A stretch of DNA of 55,328 nucleotides from Lysobacteraceae bacterium PS02065 (lineage in GTDB: Bacteria; Pseudomonadota; Gammaproteobacteria; Xanthomonadales; Rhodanobacteraceae), in contig JASCPI010000034.1 of NCBI GenBank assembly GCA_029959555.1, forward strand, positions 1-55,328, given 5' to 3'. Under the pieces are notes generated by a model. That model had not been told where the DNA came from. It saw nothing but the letters and a program-made list of their open reading frames with translations, and searched no databases. Positions 8,562-19,591 of the stretch are shown here, in pieces; within the stretch, counting starts at the first letter, position 1, and each line of letters opens with the position of its first letter. A program made the translations under genes and the position numbers.

Positions 8562-9135
8562 TCCCGATCCGCAGGCACTCGTCGCCGGACTCGCGCGGCC
8601 GGTACCGGCGCGCACCGCGTATACCGAAGTGCGCTTCGCGCAGATGCTCGACCGCCCGCTGGTCGTGCGCGGCGAACTCGAGTACCTGGGTCCCGGCAAG
8701 CTCGGCAAGCGCGTCGACACGCCGTACAAGGAACAGACGACGATCGCCGATGGCCAGGTCAGCGTGCAGCGCGGCACGCGCAAGCCGCGCGAGATCGGAC
8801 TCGGGCAGGTGCCGGAACTCGAAGGCTTCCTGCGCGGCTTCAGCGCGCTGCTGGGCGGTGACGCGGCAGTCCTCGCACAGGATTTCACGCTGACCACGCG
8901 CGGCACCGCACAGCGCTGGCATCTGAGCCTCGTGCCCAAGGACGCACGCCTGAAGCGACGCGTCGCCTCGATCGAAGTCGATGGCGACGACGCCGGCGCG
9001 CGCTGCTTCGGCATCGTCGACGCCGACGGCGACGCCAACATCCTGCTCGTCGAGGCGCTCGCCTCGGCCGAGCTGCCCAAGCCGCTCACGCGCCGCAACC
9101 TCGAGATCACCTGCGCCGGGACCGCGGCGAAGTGA
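8482..9135 (+). CDS. LolA-like periplasmic carrier protein of the pigment locus
   Basis: About 217 residues. The N terminus (MTSGTWTRLALTSLPWML, then LPCLAAAA) is a Sec signal peptide. The mature part is a beta-rich LolA-type fold with VRGELEYLGPGKLGKRVD and a KDARLKRRVASIEVDGDD stretch. In aryl polyene loci LolA-like proteins are assumed to carry the lipid-linked polyene across the periplasm. ATG 8482 is chosen because it gives a clean signal peptide; an in-frame ATG at 8446 would add 12 unlikely residues. It starts inside the acyltransferase gene, and its TGA overlaps the GTG of the MMPL gene. Confidence 0.8.
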   Translation: MTSGTWTRLALTSLPWMLLPCLAAAADPDPQALVAGLARPVPARTAYTEVRFAQMLDRPLVVRGELEYLGPGKLGKRVDTPYKEQTTIADGQVSVQRGTRKPREIGLGQVPELEGFLRGFSALLGGDAAVLAQDFTLTTRGTAQRWHLSLVPKDARLKRRVASIEVDGDDAGARCFGIVDADGDANILLVEALASAELPKPLTRRNLEITCAGTAAK

Positions 9136-11492
9136 GGCGCGGCACGCTCGCGCTGCTGGTCGCGTGGATCGCGGCGCTCGCGGTGCTCGGCGTGGTCGTG
9201 CAGCGCAACCTGCACGTCGGCTCGGACCTGCGCAGCTTCATGCCGCCGGCGCAGACGCCTGACCAGAAGCTGCTCATGGAGCAGATCGGCGAAGGCCCGG
9301 GCTCGCGCCTGCTGCTGCTCGCGCTGTCGGGCAAGCCCGCTACCGACCTCGCCACGGCGAGCCGCGCGATGGCCGATGCCTTGCGCGGCGACGAGCGTTT
9401 CACCCAGGTCGCCAACGGTGCGTTCGAAAGCGGCCTTCTCGATGACGCACTGCTGCCGTACCGCTTCCTGCTGACGCCGTCGTTCGACGGCGCGCCGCTC
9501 GACCGCGACGTGCTCGCCGACGAACTCGCGCAGCGCCTCGAAGACCTCGGCTCGCCTGCAGCCACGTTGCTCAAGCCGCTGCTGCCGCGTGATCCGACCC
9601 TCGAGATCATGAAGCTCGCCGAGCACTGGTCGCCACCGAAGCCGCCGCTCGTGCGCGAAGGCGTGTGGTTCTCGCCCGACGGCGAGGCGCTGCTGCTCGT
9701 GCAGACGCGCGCAGCCGGCTTCGATCCCGACGCGCAGGGTGCCGCGATCGAAGCCCTGCAAGCCTACGGCAGGGATCTTCCCGCGATGGCCGGTGCCGAA
9801 CTCGTCATCAGCGGGCCCGGCTATTTCGGTGTCGTCGTGAGCCGCACCACGAAGGGCGAGGCACAGTGGCTCGGCCACCTCAGCACGATCGGCTTCGTGA
9901 TCCTGCTGCTCGTGGCCTACCGCAGCATCGCCGTGCTCGGGCTCGCGGCGCTGCCGATCGTCTCGGGCGGACTCGCCGGCATCGCGGCGATCGCACTCGC
10001 GTTCGACGCCGTGCACGGCATCACGCTCGCGTTCGGCTTCACCCTGCTCGGCGTCGCCCAGGAATACCCGATCCGCGTACTGAGCCATCGCCGCGCAGGC
10101 GAGAGCGCGCTCGAAAGCGTGCGCGCGCTGTGGCCGCTGCTGCTGACCGCGATCGCCTCGGCGTGCATCGCCTACCTCGCGTTCTTCGCCTCGGGCGTGG
10201 AAGGCCTGCAGCAGCTCGCGGTGTTCACGATCGTCGGCCTGCTCGTCGCGGGATGGAGCACACGCCACCTGCTGCCGCGCGTGCTGCCCGAGCGCTTCCG
10301 CGACGCCGCCGACACGCCGGGTCTCGAACGTGCGTGGCGCTTCCTCGACGGCCTGCCGCGTCCGCGCTGGCTGCCGCCGCTGCTGCTCGCGCTGTCGGCC
10401 GTGATGCTCGCGACTGCGTCGACGCCGTTCTGGCAGAACAACCTCGCCGCGCTGACCCCGGTGCCCGCCGACCTGCTGCAGCGCGAAGGTCGCCTGCGCG
10501 CCGCGCTCGGCGCGCCCGACGTGCGCTACCTGCTCGTCGTGCAGGCGGCCGACGCCGACGGCGTGCTCGCGCTGTCCGAGCGCATCACGCCCGACGTCGA
10601 GGCCCTCGTCGAACGCGGTGCGATCGACGGTGCCGAGCTGCCGAGCCGCTACCTGCCGAGCCTCGCGACGCAGCGCGAACGCCAGGCCGCGCTGCCCGCG
10701 CGCGAGGCCTTGTCGGCGATGCTCGGCGAGGCGCTCGAAGGCGTGCCGTTCCGTGCCGGGCTGTTCGAACCGTTCCTAGAGGATGTCGAACGCGCACGCA
10801 CGCTCGAGCTGCTCACACCCGAACGCTTCGCCTCGTCGCCGCTCGGCGCGCGCCTGCAGGCGATGCTCGTGCCGCACGACGGGCAATGGATCGGACTCGG
10901 CACGCTGATCGGCGTGCACGATGCCGCCGCGTTCGACGCGATCGCGCAGAAGAACGGTGGTGCGGTGCGCCTGCTCGACCTCAAGGGTGCTTCCGAGTCG
11001 CTCGTCGCCGCCTACCGCGAGCGCATCCTGCACGCGTTCGGCATCGCCGTCGTGCTGCTCGTCGCGACCGTGCTGGTGGCCTTCCGCGACGTGCGACGTG
11101 CCTGGCACGTGCTCGCCCCGATGACGCTCGCGACGATCCTCGTGCTCGCCGTGCTGCGCGCCTGCGGCGTATCGATGTCGCTGTTCCACCTCGTCGCGCT
11201 GACCCTCGCAGCCGGCCTCGGCCTGCACTACGCGCTGTTCTTCGAGCGCATCGCACCCGATGCGGCCGAGGCGCGGCGTACGCTGCACGCGACGCTCGTG
11301 TGCGTGGTCTCGGCCTTGCTCGTGTTCGCGCTGCTCGCGTGGTCGTCGCTGCCGGTGCTGCGCGCGATCGGCCTGACCGTGAGCCTCGGCGTCGGCTTCC
11401 ATTTCTGCCTGTCGATCCTCATGGCACGCGAGACGCGTGCAGGGGCGGTGGGCCCACTCGACGGAAAAGGCCACGATGCTCGCCAAGGCTGA
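9132..11492 (+). CDS. MMPL/RND-superfamily exporter of the pigment locus
   Basis: 786 residues with the twofold RND layout: a first helix (LALLVAWIAALAVLGVVV), a large periplasmic loop, a block of helices around residues 240-400 (LSTIGFVILLLVAYRS, GITLAFGFTLLGVAQEYPIR), then a second loop and a second helix block. GVAQEYPIR matches the conserved intramembrane region of the MMPL group. It probably extracts the acyl-polyene from the inner membrane and hands it to the LolA-like protein. The start is GTG inside the GTGA overlap with the upstream stop. The end overlaps the next gene by 17 bases. Confidence 0.87.
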   Translation: MRRGTLALLVAWIAALAVLGVVVQRNLHVGSDLRSFMPPAQTPDQKLLMEQIGEGPGSRLLLLALSGKPATDLATASRAMADALRGDERFTQVANGAFESGLLDDALLPYRFLLTPSFDGAPLDRDVLADELAQRLEDLGSPAATLLKPLLPRDPTLEIMKLAEHWSPPKPPLVREGVWFSPDGEALLLVQTRAAGFDPDAQGAAIEALQAYGRDLPAMAGAELVISGPGYFGVVVSRTTKGEAQWLGHLSTIGFVILLLVAYRSIAVLGLAALPIVSGGLAGIAAIALAFDAVHGITLAFGFTLLGVAQEYPIRVLSHRRAGESALESVRALWPLLLTAIASACIAYLAFFASGVEGLQQLAVFTIVGLLVAGWSTRHLLPRVLPERFRDAADTPGLERAWRFLDGLPRPRWLPPLLLALSAVMLATASTPFWQNNLAALTPVPADLLQREGRLRAALGAPDVRYLLVVQAADADGVLALSERITPDVEALVERGAIDGAELPSRYLPSLATQRERQAALPAREALSAMLGEALEGVPFRAGLFEPFLEDVERARTLELLTPERFASSPLGARLQAMLVPHDGQWIGLGTLIGVHDAAAFDAIAQKNGGAVRLLDLKGASESLVAAYRERILHAFGIAVVLLVATVLVAFRDVRRAWHVLAPMTLATILVLAVLRACGVSMSLFHLVALTLAAGLGLHYALFFERIAPDAAEARRTLHATLVCVVSALLVFALLAWSSLPVLRAIGLTVSLGVGFHFCLSILMARETRAGAVGPLDGKGHDARQG

Positions 11493-11910
11493 CTGGGGCC
11501 ACCTGATCCCGCACCAGGGCCTCATGTGCCTGCTCGACACGGTCGTCGACTGGCACGACGAGGCGATCCACGCGCGCAGCGAGTCGCACCGACGTGCCGA
11601 CAACCCGCTGCGCCGCGATGGCGTGCTGCGCGCCGTGCACCTGTGCGAGTACGGTGCGCAGGCGATGGCCGTGCACGGTGCGCTGCTCGCGCGCGCGGCC
11701 GGTCAGGCCGCATCGCCGGGGCTGCTCGTGTCGCTGCGCGGCGTCACGCTCGCGCGGGCACGCGTCGACGATCTCGACGGCGCGCTCGACGTGCATGCCG
11801 AGCGCCTGCTCGGCGGCGAGGCCGCGTGGCAGTACACGTTCCGCATCGTGCACGCCGGCGACGAGATCGCGAGCGGTCGTGCCGCGGTGATGCTGCGGCC
11901 GGCCGCGTAG
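11476..11910 (+). CDS. ApeP-like hotdog dehydratase
   Basis: About 144 residues with a second, divergent hotdog domain. LIPHQGLMCLLD is the N-terminal signature of the ApeP-like 3-hydroxyacyl-ACP dehydratases of aryl polyene clusters, and HLCEYGAQAMAVHGALLA forms the long central helix. It probably works beside the 99-residue dehydratase in alternate dehydration steps. The ATG at 11476 has AAGG five bases upstream and lies inside the end of the exporter gene, so it is the last cistron of the coupled operon. The REP-like pair follows. Confidence 0.8.
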   Translation: MLAKADWGHLIPHQGLMCLLDTVVDWHDEAIHARSESHRRADNPLRRDGVLRAVHLCEYGAQAMAVHGALLARAAGQAASPGLLVSLRGVTLARARVDDLDGALDVHAERLLGGEAAWQYTFRIVHAGDEIASGRAAVMLRPAA

Positions 11911-11958
11911 CGGAATCGACGCGAACGCAGATCACCCCGGAACCTGATCAAGCCGGGA

Positions 11959-12022
11959 TCAGGTTCATGTGTCTGGTGGGCAGGCGCAGGGATCATGCAC
12001 AGCTCGGGACACATGAACCTGA
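11959..12022. repeat. REP-like inverted pair (second copy)
   Basis: TCAGGTTCATGTGTC (11959-11973) and its exact reverse complement (12008-12022) enclose 34 bases. The arm is the core of the pair at 4913-4989. The pair sits between the convergent ends of the pigment operon and the next minus-strand gene. It may act as a transcription end or be a passive REP element mobilised by a distant RAYT transposase. Confidence 0.75.
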
Positions 12023-12052
12023 CGCAGGCATGTGTCCCGGTCTCGTGGCTGC

Positions 12053-13549
12053 CTAGTACCTCACCGCATGGCGGAAGCCGGCGCGCTCGAGGTGGTGTTC
12101 GGTCCAGCCGCCGGCGAGGCGGCGCCGCACCATGACGACGCCGGACTCCATGCCGACGATCTCGACGCGCATCGCCGGCTTCGTCGCGAAGTGCACGATG
12201 AAACGCTGGCCGACCTGCTTGCCGAGTTCGCGGTAGTCGCGGATCGCGCCGGCCATCGCCTCGTCGGGTTGCGGTGGTGCGAGGAACGGTTCCTCGGGGA
12301 CCGGAGCGGGTGGCGGAGCAGGATCAGGTGCCCGCGTGCTCGCCGCGAGCGTCGCGAGCGAAGCACGCAAGGCGTCCGACCCGGATGGCGGCGGCGTGCT
12401 CGCTGTGGCGGTCGAAGACGACGGCGCGGACACCTCCGCAACCGGAGCCGCGGCATCGACCGACGCCGGGGCTTCGCCCGTTTCGCGCTGCAGGCGCGCG
12501 AACGCGGTCAGCTCGTCGTCCTCGGGGAACGGGCGTGCGGTGGTCTGGCGCAGCGGCATGCCCAGGTCGACGCCGTTGATCGTGAGCCGGCCGGCGAGAT
12601 AGGGCAGGACGTCACCCCAGGTCGGTTCGTCGTCCTCGTCGAACGGCGGATCGCCGTGGTACTCGACTGCGAACTCGATCGAGCCGCCACCGTTCGCGTA
12701 CGTCGCATACGCCGACACGAAACCGGCCTCGGCGGCGAGTCCGGCCGACTGCAGCAGGCGCTGCACGGTGCGCACGTGACGGTTCGCGAACACCTCGGGC
12801 GTGATGCCGTCCTCGCGTGCGCAGTAGGCATTGCGTGCCTTGGCGAAGCCGTCGTCGCGCACGATCCAGCTGTCGGACACGAGTTCGTCCTTGCCGGTCT
12901 CGTAGTAGCTCAGCAGCGGCAGGTTGTCGTGCACGTTGGCGACGCCCTTGTGCTCGATCGCACCGATGCCGCGGCGCTCGACGCGCGTGGAGGTCTCGAA
13001 GCGTCCGCTGGCGCGCGACCACGTGCGCGTCATCGTGAGCGGCTCGAGCGGCAGACCGAGCGCGGCGAACTCCTCCTCGAGCCACAGGTCGTGCTCGACG
13101 CAGCCCGAGGCCTCGAACGGCGCGAACGTGGCCGCACCGAACAGGTCGAGGTCGGGCGACAGCGGGAGTTCGAGATTGCCGCGGCCGCCCTCGAAGACCA
13201 TGGTCACGTTGTGGATGCGCTTGAGCCAGTTCGAGCGCTTGACCAGTGCCGTGGTGTATTCGACGAACGGGATCTCGACGCGCACGCTGTCGAAGCGGTA
13301 GGCGTGTTCGGTCATCCCGGCGACGGGCACCAGCGTCACGTCGCTCGCGGTCGCACCGCCGGCGAGGCGCGGCCACGCGGCGCGATAGCTGATGTCCCAG
13401 CCCGGGTAGGCGTTCTCGAGCGAGCGCTTGACGATCTGGTTGGCGTTGAAGAACAGGTACACCGTGACCAGCACGACCAGTCCGACCACGTAGGCGATGC
13501 GCTTGAACGACGCGCCGCCCTTGGCGGGCTTCACCGCTTGTCCTGCCAT
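12053..13549 (-). CDS. Membrane-anchored protein of unknown function, paralogue of the protein at 48603-50216
   Basis: About 498 residues. A single N-terminal helix (IAYVVGLVVLVTVYLFF) anchors a large domain that is probably periplasmic. A Pro/Ala/Ser/Thr-rich linker (about residues 360-420) follows, then a short C-terminal domain starting near GKQVGQRFIVHF and predicted beta-rich. The region NAYCAREDGITPEVFANRH resembles NHYCAQRLSITPSQFVDRH of the protein at 48603-50216, and FAPFEASGC resembles LAPFESFGC, so the two are paralogues. I do not recognise a named family. The ATG at 13549 is used because GGGGG lies just upstream and the helix follows after about 15 residues. It stands alone. Confidence 0.82.
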   Translation of the reverse strand: MAGQAVKPAKGGASFKRIAYVVGLVVLVTVYLFFNANQIVKRSLENAYPGWDISYRAAWPRLAGGATASDVTLVPVAGMTEHAYRFDSVRVEIPFVEYTTALVKRSNWLKRIHNVTMVFEGGRGNLELPLSPDLDLFGAATFAPFEASGCVEHDLWLEEEFAALGLPLEPLTMTRTWSRASGRFETSTRVERRGIGAIEHKGVANVHDNLPLLSYYETGKDELVSDSWIVRDDGFAKARNAYCAREDGITPEVFANRHVRTVQRLLQSAGLAAEAGFVSAYATYANGGGSIEFAVEYHGDPPFDEDDEPTWGDVLPYLAGRLTINGVDLGMPLRQTTARPFPEDDELTAFARLQRETGEAPASVDAAAPVAEVSAPSSSTATASTPPPSGSDALRASLATLAASTRAPDPAPPPAPVPEEPFLAPPQPDEAMAGAIRDYRELGKQVGQRFIVHFATKPAMRVEIVGMESGVVMVRRRLAGGWTEHHLERAGFRHAVRY

Positions 13550-13654
13550 GGAATCCCCCTGCACCCCGTTCCACCGCGGCGCGATGCCGGGGTGACCTGC
13601 GCATGCTAATCCGGCCACGCCTCCGCGGGGCGGCAGCGCGTCACGGTTGCGCGG

Positions 13655-14332
13655 TCACCAGCCGGCCTGGCGCAGGCGTTCTTCGGTGGCCGCGTCCGCC
13701 GGGCGCGCGACGAGACCACCGGTCGGCGCGAGCGTGACCGTGTAACGGCCGCCGTCGACGAGCGGCAGGTAGGCCGCGCTGCCGTAGTCGGCGTCGATCC
13801 AGCCCAGCCACTCGGGGAAACGGCGGCGCAGGTCGAGCACGTCGACCGGGTTGTCGTCGGCGAGCGCGACCGCACTGCGCGGCTGCGAGGTTTCCATCGC
13901 CGTGTCGGCATAGCGGCCGTTGAGGCGATCGAGGCGGTAGACGGTCGGCGCGCCGAGCACGACGGCCTGCGGCGTCCACTTCACGACGCGCGCGTCGAGC
14001 TGCCACTGGTCGCCGTGCAGGTCGGTGGTGCGGCGCGTGCCGTCGGGGTAATCGATGCGTACGGCGAAATGGCGCTCGCCGAGCTGGCGCGCATCGAGCG
14101 TCGCGATCGGCGTCTCGGTGGTCAGGCGACGGTAGCCGAGCAGGGCACTGCCCGCGAACGCACCGAGCAGCGCGAGCAGCACGAACACGAGGCTCCACAG
14201 GCCACTGTGGCAGGCCGCGAAGCGCCTGCGCCCGCGCCAGCGACGCCGAGCGCCGAACGCATTGGCCAGCGCGAACAGCGCGCAGAACCCCGCGAACACG
14301 TAGAAGGCGATGAGGAACGGCGTCAACGGCAT
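13655..14332 (-). CDS. Conserved hypothetical membrane protein
   Basis: 225 residues. Two N-terminal membrane helices (about 5-27 and 44-66) are split by a basic loop (RRRWRGRRR). The soluble C-terminal part contains GERHFAVRIDYPDGTRRT and PEWLGWIDADYGSAAYLP. Similar Xanthomonadales proteins are sometimes labelled efflux pump components, but nothing in the sequence supports transport. Both ends are clear, with an ATG start and a stop about 105 bases before the start of the adjacent minus-strand gene. The function is unknown. Confidence 0.72.
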   Translation of the reverse strand: MPLTPFLIAFYVFAGFCALFALANAFGARRRWRGRRRFAACHSGLWSLVFVLLALLGAFAGSALLGYRRLTTETPIATLDARQLGERHFAVRIDYPDGTRRTTDLHGDQWQLDARVVKWTPQAVVLGAPTVYRLDRLNGRYADTAMETSQPRSAVALADDNPVDVLDLRRRFPEWLGWIDADYGSAAYLPLVDGGRYTVTLAPTGGLVARPADAATEERLRQAGW

Positions 14333-14376
14333 GCGTCGAGCATACCGCCGCGCGGCGCGCGTGCGGACGCGCTGGC

Positions 14377-14382
14377 TATACT
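14377..14382 (+). promoter_or_regulatory. Candidate -10 element for the lptM-dapF operon
   Basis: TATACT lies 33 bases before the lptM ATG in the divergent gap. No good -35 hexamer is visible at the expected distance, so the promoter is only suggested. Confidence 0.35.
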
Positions 14383-14415
14383 AAGGTCAGCACCCGCTCA
14401 TTCTCGGACCGACGC

Positions 14416-14544
14416 ATGCCCCGTCTCGCCCGCCTGACCTGCCTGATCGCGCTGTGCGCGGCGATCGCCGCCTGCGGCAACAAGGGCGACCTCGTGAAGC
14501 CGAATACGGGGCCCGTACCTGCGCCGGCCCCCGCGGGTTCCTGA
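14416..14544 (+). CDS. lptM: LptM (YifL)-like small lipoprotein
   Basis: A 42-residue protein: a signal peptide, the lipobox IAAC (Cys20), then GNKGDLVKP and a Pro/Ala-rich tail. The CGxKGxL..P pattern just after the lipidated cysteine and the place immediately before dapF match LptM/YifL, an outer-membrane lipoprotein that helps LptD mature during LPS export. dapF starts nine bases after the stop, so the two are co-transcribed. Confidence 0.82.
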   Translation: MPRLARLTCLIALCAAIAACGNKGDLVKPNTGPVPAPAPAGS

Positions 14545-14553
14545 GCACGCACG

Positions 14554-15384
14554 ATGACGCTCGCGTTCACCAAGATGCACGGGATCGGCAACGATTTCGT
14601 CGTCGTCGACTGCCGAGAGGCCCCGCTCGCGCTCGGCACCGAAGCGATCCGTCGCCTCGGCGACCGCCATCTCGGCGTCGGCTTCGACCAGCTGCTCACG
14701 ATCGAACCCGCGCGCGATCCGGACTGCGCCTACGCCTACGGCATCTGGAACACCGACGGCACGCGCTCCGGCCAGTGCGGCAACGGCGCACGCTGTGTCG
14801 CCGCATGGCTCGCGCGCGCGGGCCTGCTCGGCGAGGGCCTCGTGCGCCTGGAGAGTCCCTCGGGCCCGGTCGGTGTCGAGATCCTCGCCGACGGTCACGT
14901 GCGCGTCGACATGGGCGAGCCGCGCTTCGCACCGCCCGCGCTGCCGCTCGACGTCGCGCAGGAACAGGACCGTTACACGATCGACGTGGTCGGTCGTCCG
15001 CTCGAGATCGGCGCCGTGTCGATGGGCAACCCGCACGCGGTGATCGAGATCGACGAGATCGCGACCGCGCCGGTGGGCGTGCTCGGCCCGCAGGTCGAAC
15101 ATGCCGCGGCGTTCCCGCGCGGCTGCAACGTCGGCTTCGCCCAGCGCGTCGCGCGCGATGCGATCGCGTTGCGCGTGTGGGAGCGCGGAGTCGGCGAGAC
15201 CCTGGCCTGCGGCAGCGGCGCCTGCGCCGCGGTCGCGGTGCTGCACCGTCGCGGCCTCGTCGACGACGAGGTGCGCGTCACGCTGCCCGGTGGCAGCCTC
15301 GACATCCGCTGGCCCGGCGCCGGCCATCCGCTTTGGATGACCGGTCCGGCCGCTTTCGTCTTCGAAGGAACCTGGCATGAGTGA
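14554..15384 (+). CDS. dapF: Diaminopimelate epimerase
   Basis: 276 residues, the usual length. The enzyme converts LL- to meso-diaminopimelate for lysine and peptidoglycan. Both halves of the two-cysteine active site are present: GQCGNGARC in the first half and LACGSGACAA in the second. The N terminus FTKMHGIGNDFVVVD is canonical. Its stop overlaps the start of the DUF484 gene by eight bases. Confidence 0.97.
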   Translation: MTLAFTKMHGIGNDFVVVDCREAPLALGTEAIRRLGDRHLGVGFDQLLTIEPARDPDCAYAYGIWNTDGTRSGQCGNGARCVAAWLARAGLLGEGLVRLESPSGPVGVEILADGHVRVDMGEPRFAPPALPLDVAQEQDRYTIDVVGRPLEIGAVSMGNPHAVIEIDEIATAPVGVLGPQVEHAAAFPRGCNVGFAQRVARDAIALRVWERGVGETLACGSGACAAVAVLHRRGLVDDEVRVTLPGGSLDIRWPGAGHPLWMTGPAAFVFEGTWHE

Positions 15385-16060
15385 GCTGAGCGTGAAGGAA
15401 GGCCTCAACGCGATGGACGTGGCGAGCTACCTGCGCCGCCACCCGGATTTCCTCAAGGAGTTCCCGGACCTCGCGATCAACCTGCACGTGCCACGCGAGC
15501 AGGGTCCGGCGGCGTCGCTGGCGAGCTATCAGCTCGAGGTGCTGCGCGACAAGAACACCGAGCTGTCGCGGCGCCTGCGCGAGCTCATCGACATCGCGCA
15601 CGAGAACGAGCAGCTCATGGTGCGCGTGCACACGCTGACCCTCGCGCTCATGCGCGCGACCAGCCTCCCCGACACGGTCACGCGTGTCGTCGCGAGCCTG
15701 ACCGAGGACTTCGCGACCGACCTCGTGCGCATCGTGCTGTTCCGCAGCGATCCGGCCTTGCCTGCGGCGGAGTGGCTGCTGCTCGAGACCGGCGGTGCGG
15801 CCTCGTTGCCCGCGTTCGCCGAGTTCCTCAAGCGTGGCGAGCCGCTGTGCGGACGCCTGCAGCAGGACAAGCTCGACGCGCTGTTCGGCTCGCGCGCGGA
15901 CGAGGTGCGTTCGGCCGTGCTGCTGTCGATCGGCGACATCGGCATGCTCGCGATCGGCAGCCTCGACGCGAACCGTTTCCATCCCGGCATGGGCACGGTG
16001 TTCCTGCGCCTCATCGCCGAGGCCGTGTCGACGGCCGTCGACCGTTACGCACGCGGCTGA
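15377..16060 (+). CDS. DUF484 family protein (GAF-like)
   Basis: 227 residues. The N terminus VASYLRRHPDFLKEFPDL is the DUF484 hallmark. A helical coiled stretch (residues about 50-90) and a GAF-like domain follow. Genes of this family are regularly found between dapF and xerC in gammaproteobacteria, as here. The biochemical role is not established. The start lies inside the end of dapF (GGCATGAGTGA), which indicates coupling. Confidence 0.9.
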   Translation: MSELSVKEGLNAMDVASYLRRHPDFLKEFPDLAINLHVPREQGPAASLASYQLEVLRDKNTELSRRLRELIDIAHENEQLMVRVHTLTLALMRATSLPDTVTRVVASLTEDFATDLVRIVLFRSDPALPAAEWLLLETGGAASLPAFAEFLKRGEPLCGRLQQDKLDALFGSRADEVRSAVLLSIGDIGMLAIGSLDANRFHPGMGTVFLRLIAEAVSTAVDRYARG

Positions 16061-16073
16061 GCGCGACGCCGGC

Positions 16074-16973
16074 ATGACGGCGATGCAGGCCGACGTCGAC
16101 CGTTTCCTCGGCTGGCTGCGCGTCGAACGTCGCTACGCGCCGTCGACGGTCGACAACTACGCGCGCGGCCTCGCGCGCCTGTCGGCGCTCGCCGAGTCGC
16201 TCGGCCTCACGCGCTGGATCGACGTGCGCACCGCGCAGCTGCAGAGCCATGCCGCACAACTGCATCGCGGCGGCCTGTCGCCGGCGAGCCTCGCGCTGTA
16301 CCTGTCGACGTGCCGGAGCTTCTTCCGCTTCCTCGCGCGCGACGGCGATCTCAAGCTCAATCCCGCGACCGGCGTGCGCACACCCAAGGTGCGCCGCAAG
16401 CTGCCGCAGGTGCTCGATGCCGACGAGATGGGTGCGCTGCTCGAGTTCCCGACCGACGATCCCGAAGCCGTGCACGATCGCGCGATGCTCGAGCTGCTGT
16501 ACTCGAGCGGCCTGCGCGTCGCCGAGATCGTCAGCGTGCGCTGGCGTGATCTCGACGCCGGCGAAGGCATGCTGCGCGTGACCGGCAAGGGCTCCAAGAC
16601 CCGCATCGTGCCGGTCGGCGGCCAGGCGCTGACCGCACTCGCGGCGCTGCGCGAGCAGGAGCACCCGCACGACGACGCACTGATCCTGCGCGGCCGCGGC
16701 GGTCGCCCGCTCAGCACCAACGGCGTGCGCACGCGGCTCAAGCAGCGCGCGCGCGAGCAAGGCGTGTGGAAGCGCGTCTACCCGCACCTCATGCGCCATT
16801 CCTGCGCGAGTCACCTGCTCGAATCCTCGGGCGACCTGCGCGCCGTGCAGGAACTGCTCGGCCACGCCGACATCGGCACGACGCAGATCTACACCCACCT
16901 CGACTTCCAGCACCTCGCGCGCGTCTACGACGCGGCCCACCCGCGGGCGAAGCGGCGCGGCGACGCTTCCTGA
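16074..16973 (+). CDS. xerC: Site-specific tyrosine recombinase XerC
   Basis: About 299 residues. The N-terminal SAM-like domain (FLGWLRVERRYAPSTVDNYA) is followed by the catalytic domain with the tyrosine-recombinase set: Arg in SSGLRVAEI, Lys in TGKGSKTR, His and Arg in HLMRHSCASHLL, His in LGHADIGTTQ and the nucleophile Tyr in IYTHLD. XerC acts with XerD at dif to resolve chromosome dimers. The lptM-dapF-DUF484-xerC order identifies it as chromosomal XerC, not a phage integrase. ATG 16074 is taken; ATG 16083 is an alternative three codons in. Confidence 0.95.
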   Translation: MTAMQADVDRFLGWLRVERRYAPSTVDNYARGLARLSALAESLGLTRWIDVRTAQLQSHAAQLHRGGLSPASLALYLSTCRSFFRFLARDGDLKLNPATGVRTPKVRRKLPQVLDADEMGALLEFPTDDPEAVHDRAMLELLYSSGLRVAEIVSVRWRDLDAGEGMLRVTGKGSKTRIVPVGGQALTALAALREQEHPHDDALILRGRGGRPLSTNGVRTRLKQRAREQGVWKRVYPHLMRHSCASHLLESSGDLRAVQELLGHADIGTTQIYTHLDFQHLARVYDAAHPRAKRRGDAS

Positions 16974-16991
16974 GATCCTCGCGGCACGCCG

Positions 16992-17411
16992 TCAGTCGCG
17001 GCAGAATCCCTCGGCACCCGGCGTGATCACGAGGCAGTCGCGCTTCTCGGCCAGCCATTTCATGCCGGTGCCGGCCCCGTCGGTGGCGCGGATCGCCTGC
17101 TCGGCGCCGTCGCGCTCGAAGCGCAGGTGGTCGCCGGCGGTACGGCCGTCGTACGTCTTCGGGCCGTCGAGATCCTGCACGGTCACGCGATAGCCGGCGG
17201 CGGCCGAGCCCTCGACGAGCAGGAACGTGCCTTCGGGACCGGTCCAGCGTCCGACCCAGGCATCGGTCTTCGGCGCACCACGCGTCTCGGGCGGCGGCGT
17301 CGCGGCCGCTTCGGGGGATGCAGGCGCGGCAGCGGGTGCCTCGTCGCGCGTGCAGGCCGCGAGCGACGCGACGACGGCGAGGACCGGGGCGATTCGGACG
17401 AGGCGGTGCAT
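16992..17411 (-). CDS. Small lipoprotein of unknown function
   Basis: 139 residues. A signal peptide with lipobox LAAC is followed by a Pro/Ala-rich linker and a small domain (WVGRWTGPEGTFLLVEG, then YRVTVQDLDGPKTYDGR) that looks like a beta-barrel or lipocalin-like fold. The C terminus ends CLVITPGAEGFCRD; its two cysteines could form a disulfide. No known family is recognised. It runs opposite to xerC and hslV, with 18 bases between its stop and the xerC stop. Confidence 0.75.
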   Translation of the reverse strand: MHRLVRIAPVLAVVASLAACTRDEAPAAAPASPEAAATPPPETRGAPKTDAWVGRWTGPEGTFLLVEGSAAAGYRVTVQDLDGPKTYDGRTAGDHLRFERDGAEQAIRATDGAGTGMKWLAEKRDCLVITPGAEGFCRD

Positions 17412-17549
17412 GGCGGGCTCCCGTGCTGGATGCCGGCGCACGGTAGCGCCCGCGGCCTGAAGCGCTGGCGACCGGAGGCGCTGCGGGCGCCGCTTGGAAA
17501 CGCCGGCCCGGCCCCCACGTCCAACGTTCCCGTTTTGCCGGAATCCCGC

Positions 17550-18092
<543 letters not shown>

Positions 18093-18178
18093 GGCGGCGC
18101 GCGGCGCGGACGCCGCGCCGTTCCCGTTCCGCGCGGTCCGTCCACCGCGCTCCCCCTTCCTGGATACGGCACACCCGC

Positions 18179-19519
<1,341 letters not shown>

Positions 19520-19591
19520 TCGCCGCCCGGCGCGGCGACGCGCCGGAGGCCCGAAGTTGCATGAACCCCCCAATCGTCCGACCATAGCGCC

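Noticed and set aside
14377..14544. The short frame before dapF as only a leader peptide
   Set aside because: Signal peptide, lipobox and the CGNKGDL motif, together with its place before dapF, support a real LptM lipoprotein.
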